A stretch of DNA of 7,601 bases from Candidatus Hydrogenedentota bacterium (GTDB taxonomy: Bacteria; Hydrogenedentota; Hydrogenedentia; Hydrogenedentales; CAITNO01): assembly GCA_903822375.1 (NCBI GenBank), contig CAIJOU010000182.1, forward strand, positions 1-7,601, in the 5' to 3' direction. The translations under genes were made by a program, and so were the position numbers. Shown piece after piece: positions 5,022-7,601 of this stretch. Position 1 is the stretch's first letter; each line of letters opens with the position of its first letter. The notes beneath the pieces are model-generated. The model did no database searches, was not told the origin of the DNA, and was given only the letters and a program-made list of their open reading frames with translations.

Positions 5022-7601
5022 ATGTCTCTCTCCCTCCGCAGAACCGGCGCGGCCCTGTGCGGCGCACTGACCATTGCAGCCATTTTCGCGGCAACTCCCG
5101 GCTGGGCCGCGCAACAGAGAACCAAGGACCAGGCCATCATGGACAAGCCAGACTGGACCGCGTCGTGGATTTGGGCGGCGCGCGACAAGTACGACGGGTA
5201 CAACGACACCATTGAGGCCCGCAAATACTTTGATTTGCCCGATCCGGGTGCGGCAACGCTGCGCATTACGGCGGATACGTTCTACCGCGTCTATGTGAAC
5301 GGCGAATGGGTCAACGACGGCCCCGGCCGTTGCTGGCCCGAGCACTACCAGTACGACATTATTGACCTGGCCTCCCACCTGAAGGCCGGCAAAAACGAGA
5401 TTCGCGTCATCGCCAAGTTCTTCGGCATTGGCACCTTTCACCAGATCCCGCAGGAGGCCGGCCTGCTCGCGCAGTTGGACGTGACGCCGAAGGCTGGCGG
5501 CAAGGCCGTGCGCGTGATTTCGGACGCCACCTGGGAAACGCGCACCGCCGCGGGCTGGCTCAAGGCGGTGGGCAAGCAGTCTGTGCAGATGGGCCCCTTC
5601 GAAGACTTTGATGCGCGCATCGCACCCGAGGGCGACACCGGATTCGCTCCGGCCGTTGTGCGCTATGCCGCCGCCGAAGGTCCCTGGAAGAATCTTGAAC
5701 CGCGCGACTGCCCGCTGCTGACGCGAAAGCCCTTTGCCTTCAAAGCGTTCTACGGTGCGACCCTCGTCGAACGCTCGCCATGGCAGACTTTCGTGTTCCC
5801 GACCGCGCCGTGGGTCTATGGCGGGGTGGTCTGGTCGAACAACAACGTGGCCGTCACCGGCGCCTATGCGACGGTGGCCGACTTGGCGCAGGGCGGCGAC
5901 ATCGTTTTCGACGCCGACGGCAACAATGTGGTGATCGACGGTCAATTGGCCAAGAACGGCAAGGCCACGCTGGAGCCGGGAAGGCACTTCGTGCTGATAG
6001 TGCTTTCAGAGTACTTCGGGCACTGGCGGCATGACACGGAATTGCACGTGAAATGCTCCGTCCCCGTGACGCTGCGCAACCCCATGAACGACAGCACCGA
6101 AACGCCCTGGTGCTTTGCGCCCTTCGAGGGCGGCAAGTTTGCCGTGGGTGACACGGAATGGAAGCTGATGCCCGCCGCCGAGCAGGCAGCCGAAACGGCA
6201 AAACTCGATGGATTGGTTAAGGACCACACAGAGCACAGCGGCACGCTGGAGGCGTTCAGGGAACGTCTTGGCGCCATAGCGAAGATTGTGGCCAAGGACG
6301 AATGGACCGAGTCGCCCCACTTCCTCTTTGAAAACCGGAAGCCCGTCAAAGACGCCAAGCCCGCCGTTGAAAATGCGGAGGCCGTGGTGAAGGGAGAGGG
6401 CGCGGTTACGATCCAGCCCAGCGCCGACGGCGATGTCGAATTGTGCTATGACCTGGGCGAACAGAACGTCGGATGTTGGCAGTTCGTAATCGACGGAGAG
6501 GCGGGATTGGTGGTTGACCTGTCCGGTGTGGAGTACATCACGCCGTCCGGCCGTGTGCAGCACACCGAGCGCTACCGCAACGACATGCGCTACGTCTGCA
6601 AGGAAGGCGAGAACCGTTTCACCAGCCTTATGCGCCGCTCGGGCCGCTACCTGTTCATGACCCTGCGCAACCAGACCAAGCCCGCCACGCTGCGCGAGTT
6701 CCGCATTGTCGAGTCCACCTATCCCGTGCAGCCCATCGGGCAGTTCGCGTGCAGTGATCCCAGGCTCGACAAGATCTGGGAAATCTCGGCGCACACGCTC
6801 AAACTGTGCATGGAGGACACTTTCACCGACTGCCCGCTTTACGAGCAGACGCACTGGGTCGGCGATGCGCGCAACGAGTCGGTCTTCGGCTACACCACGT
6901 TCGGCAGCGACGACCTGGCCAAGCGTTGCGTGAAACTGACCGCCTACTCGCTCGAGCATTACCCCATCACGCTCTGCCAGACGCCCTCCACCTGGAAGAT
7001 CCTGCTGCCCGCATGGAGTTTCCTGTGGGGCATCAGCGTGTGGGACAACTACGAGTACTCCGCCGACCGTGACTTCCTCGCATGGGCCTATCCCTACATG
7101 GTGAAGAACCTGCGCGGCGCGGCCCAGTTCACCGACAGCCGCGGCCTCTTTAGCGGCCCCTTCTGGAACATGTTTGACTGGAGCGGGATCGACGACGGCC
7201 ACAACACCGTGATTCATTGCAGCATGTTCGCCATCGGCGCCTGCGATGCTGCGATCAAGGCCGCCGCCGTGCTGGGCACCGACCAGGATGTGGAATGGAT
7301 CAAGGGCTACCGCAAACAGTTGCTTGATGCCGTCAACGCGCTTTGGGACGACCAGAAGGGCGCCTATCCCGACAGCATTCACGAGGATGGTAAGGTCAGT
7401 GAAAAGACGAGCCTGCACACCGGCTTCCTCGGTCTGCTCTACGACATCGTGCCCGAAGACCGACGCGCCAAGGTGCTCGACTGGGTCATGAACCCGCCCA
7501 GGGGTGTAACCCCGGTCGGCTCGCCGTTTGCGATCCTGTACCTCTTTGAGGCACTGGAAAAGACGGGCCAGTCCGACGAGATCATCAAGGCCATCTACCG
7601 C
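5022..7601 (+). CDS. Secreted GH78-like alpha-L-rhamnosidase, 3' end outside window
   Basis: The frame is open for 860 codons from ATG at 5022 to the right edge with no stop, so the C-terminus is missing (relatives often have about 900-1100 residues). GGAG (5008-5011) lies 10 nt upstream. Residues 1-30 form a signal peptide (RR n-region, hydrophobic core, cleavage near GWAA). Residues 45-170 resemble the N-terminal beta-sandwich of GH78 enzymes (ASWIW, YVNG at 91-94, GPGR at 100-103). A second sandwich begins near YDLGEQNVG (about 476-484). The (alpha/alpha)6 barrel starts around FACSDPRLDKIW (575-586). Its signature DCPLYEQTHWVGDA places D603, E608 and D615 at the spacing of the GH78 acid residues (DCPxRExxGWxGDA), with Glu608 the expected general acid. 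Tyr607 replaces the usual Arg, and the Gly before Trp is His. The catalytic base should lie further on, probably beyond the window. It would release terminal L-rhamnose from exported or environmental glycans. Family confidence is high; substrate is unproven. Confidence 0.87.
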   Translation, partial: MSLSLRRTGAALCGALTIAAIFAATPGWAAQQRTKDQAIMDKPDWTASWIWAARDKYDGYNDTIEARKYFDLPDPGAATLRITADTFYRVYVNGEWVNDGPGRCWPEHYQYDIIDLASHLKAGKNEIRVIAKFFGIGTFHQIPQEAGLLAQLDVTPKAGGKAVRVISDATWETRTAAGWLKAVGKQSVQMGPFEDFDARIAPEGDTGFAPAVVRYAAAEGPWKNLEPRDCPLLTRKPFAFKAFYGATLVERSPWQTFVFPTAPWVYGGVVWSNNNVAVTGAYATVADLAQGGDIVFDADGNNVVIDGQLAKNGKATLEPGRHFVLIVLSEYFGHWRHDTELHVKCSVPVTLRNPMNDSTETPWCFAPFEGGKFAVGDTEWKLMPAAEQAAETAKLDGLVKDHTEHSGTLEAFRERLGAIAKIVAKDEWTESPHFLFENRKPVKDAKPAVENAEAVVKGEGAVTIQPSADGDVELCYDLGEQNVGCWQFVIDGEAGLVVDLSGVEYITPSGRVQHTERYRNDMRYVCKEGENRFTSLMRRSGRYLFMTLRNQTKPATLREFRIVESTYPVQPIGQFACSDPRLDKIWEISAHTLKLCMEDTFTDCPLYEQTHWVGDARNESVFGYTTFGSDDLAKRCVKLTAYSLEHYPITLCQTPSTWKILLPAWSFLWGISVWDNYEYSADRDFLAWAYPYMVKNLRGAAQFTDSRGLFSGPFWNMFDWSGIDDGHNTVIHCSMFAIGACDAAIKAAAVLGTDQDVEWIKGYRKQLLDAVNALWDDQKGAYPDSIHEDGKVSEKTSLHTGFLGLLYDIVPEDRRAKVLDWVMNPPRGVTPVGSPFAILYLFEALEKTGQSDEIIKAIYR

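Noticed and set aside
5006..5215. ATG at 5006 as an alternative gene start before the rhamnosidase
   Set aside because: It is out of frame with the signal peptide and yields a 69-codon product with no recognisable feature.
3882..5987. A 701-codon open frame on the minus strand, antisense to the propeller and rhamnosidase genes
   Set aside because: It runs across two well-supported genes and the spacer between them, has no plausible domain, and reflects the codon-position GC bias of the real strand.
6006..7418. A 470-codon open frame on the minus strand
   Set aside because: It is the reverse shadow of the rhamnosidase frame, which carries the GH78 signature and continues open past it.

Overview
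This GC-rich, gene-dense bacterial window holds five genes and the 3' end of a sixth. No rRNA, tRNA, CRISPR array or transposase was seen. A class I (anaerobe-type) hybrid cluster protein, its ferredoxin-like partner, secreted carbohydrate-active proteins and short palindromic or phased intergenic repeats suggest an anaerobic or facultative environmental bacterium that degrades polysaccharides. My guess is the Planctomycetota/Verrucomicrobiota/Hydrogenedentota sphere. That placement is an impression from gene content and repeat style, not from a marker gene.

Layout. 1-230 (+) is the C-terminal end of a PAP2-like membrane phosphatase. A short spacer with a GGGTGC/GCACCC inverted repeat separates it from a convergent class I SAM-dependent methyltransferase (291-1037, -). 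Upstream of the methyltransferase is a strictly 9-nt-phased repeat (TCCCA units), then a textbook intrinsic terminator (1096-1129, -) that ends the next transcription unit. That unit, read on the minus strand, is a ferredoxin-like Fe-S protein (2880-3653) followed by hcp (1147-2796).

The intergenic region 3654-3854 lies between the Fe-S/hcp operon and a divergent plus-strand gene. It contains a perfect CTTGACTTAAGTCAAG palindrome, placed exactly where a class II FNR/CRP-family activator would sit relative to a candidate -10 for the Fe-S/hcp operon. It also contains a compact two-hairpin element with 19-bp terminal inverted repeats (17/19 identical). The plus-strand genes that follow are a secreted Asp-box beta-propeller protein (3855-4883) and a secreted GH78-like alpha-L-rhamnosidase (from 5022, cut by the right edge), the latter with a plausible sigma70-type promoter of its own.

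How the genes work together. The Fe-S protein and Hcp most likely form a nitrosative-stress module (NO or hydroxylamine reduction), with the Fe-S protein as probable electron donor in place of the Hcr reductase of enterobacteria, under an HcpR/FNR-like regulator. The propeller protein and the rhamnosidase look like an exported glycan-degradation pair. Nothing links the two modules except the shared divergent spacer. I do not see a clearly new multi-gene system. The points most worth a second look are the operator/promoter geometry, the two-hairpin element, the 9-nt phased repeat, and the unusual cysteine pattern of the Fe-S protein.
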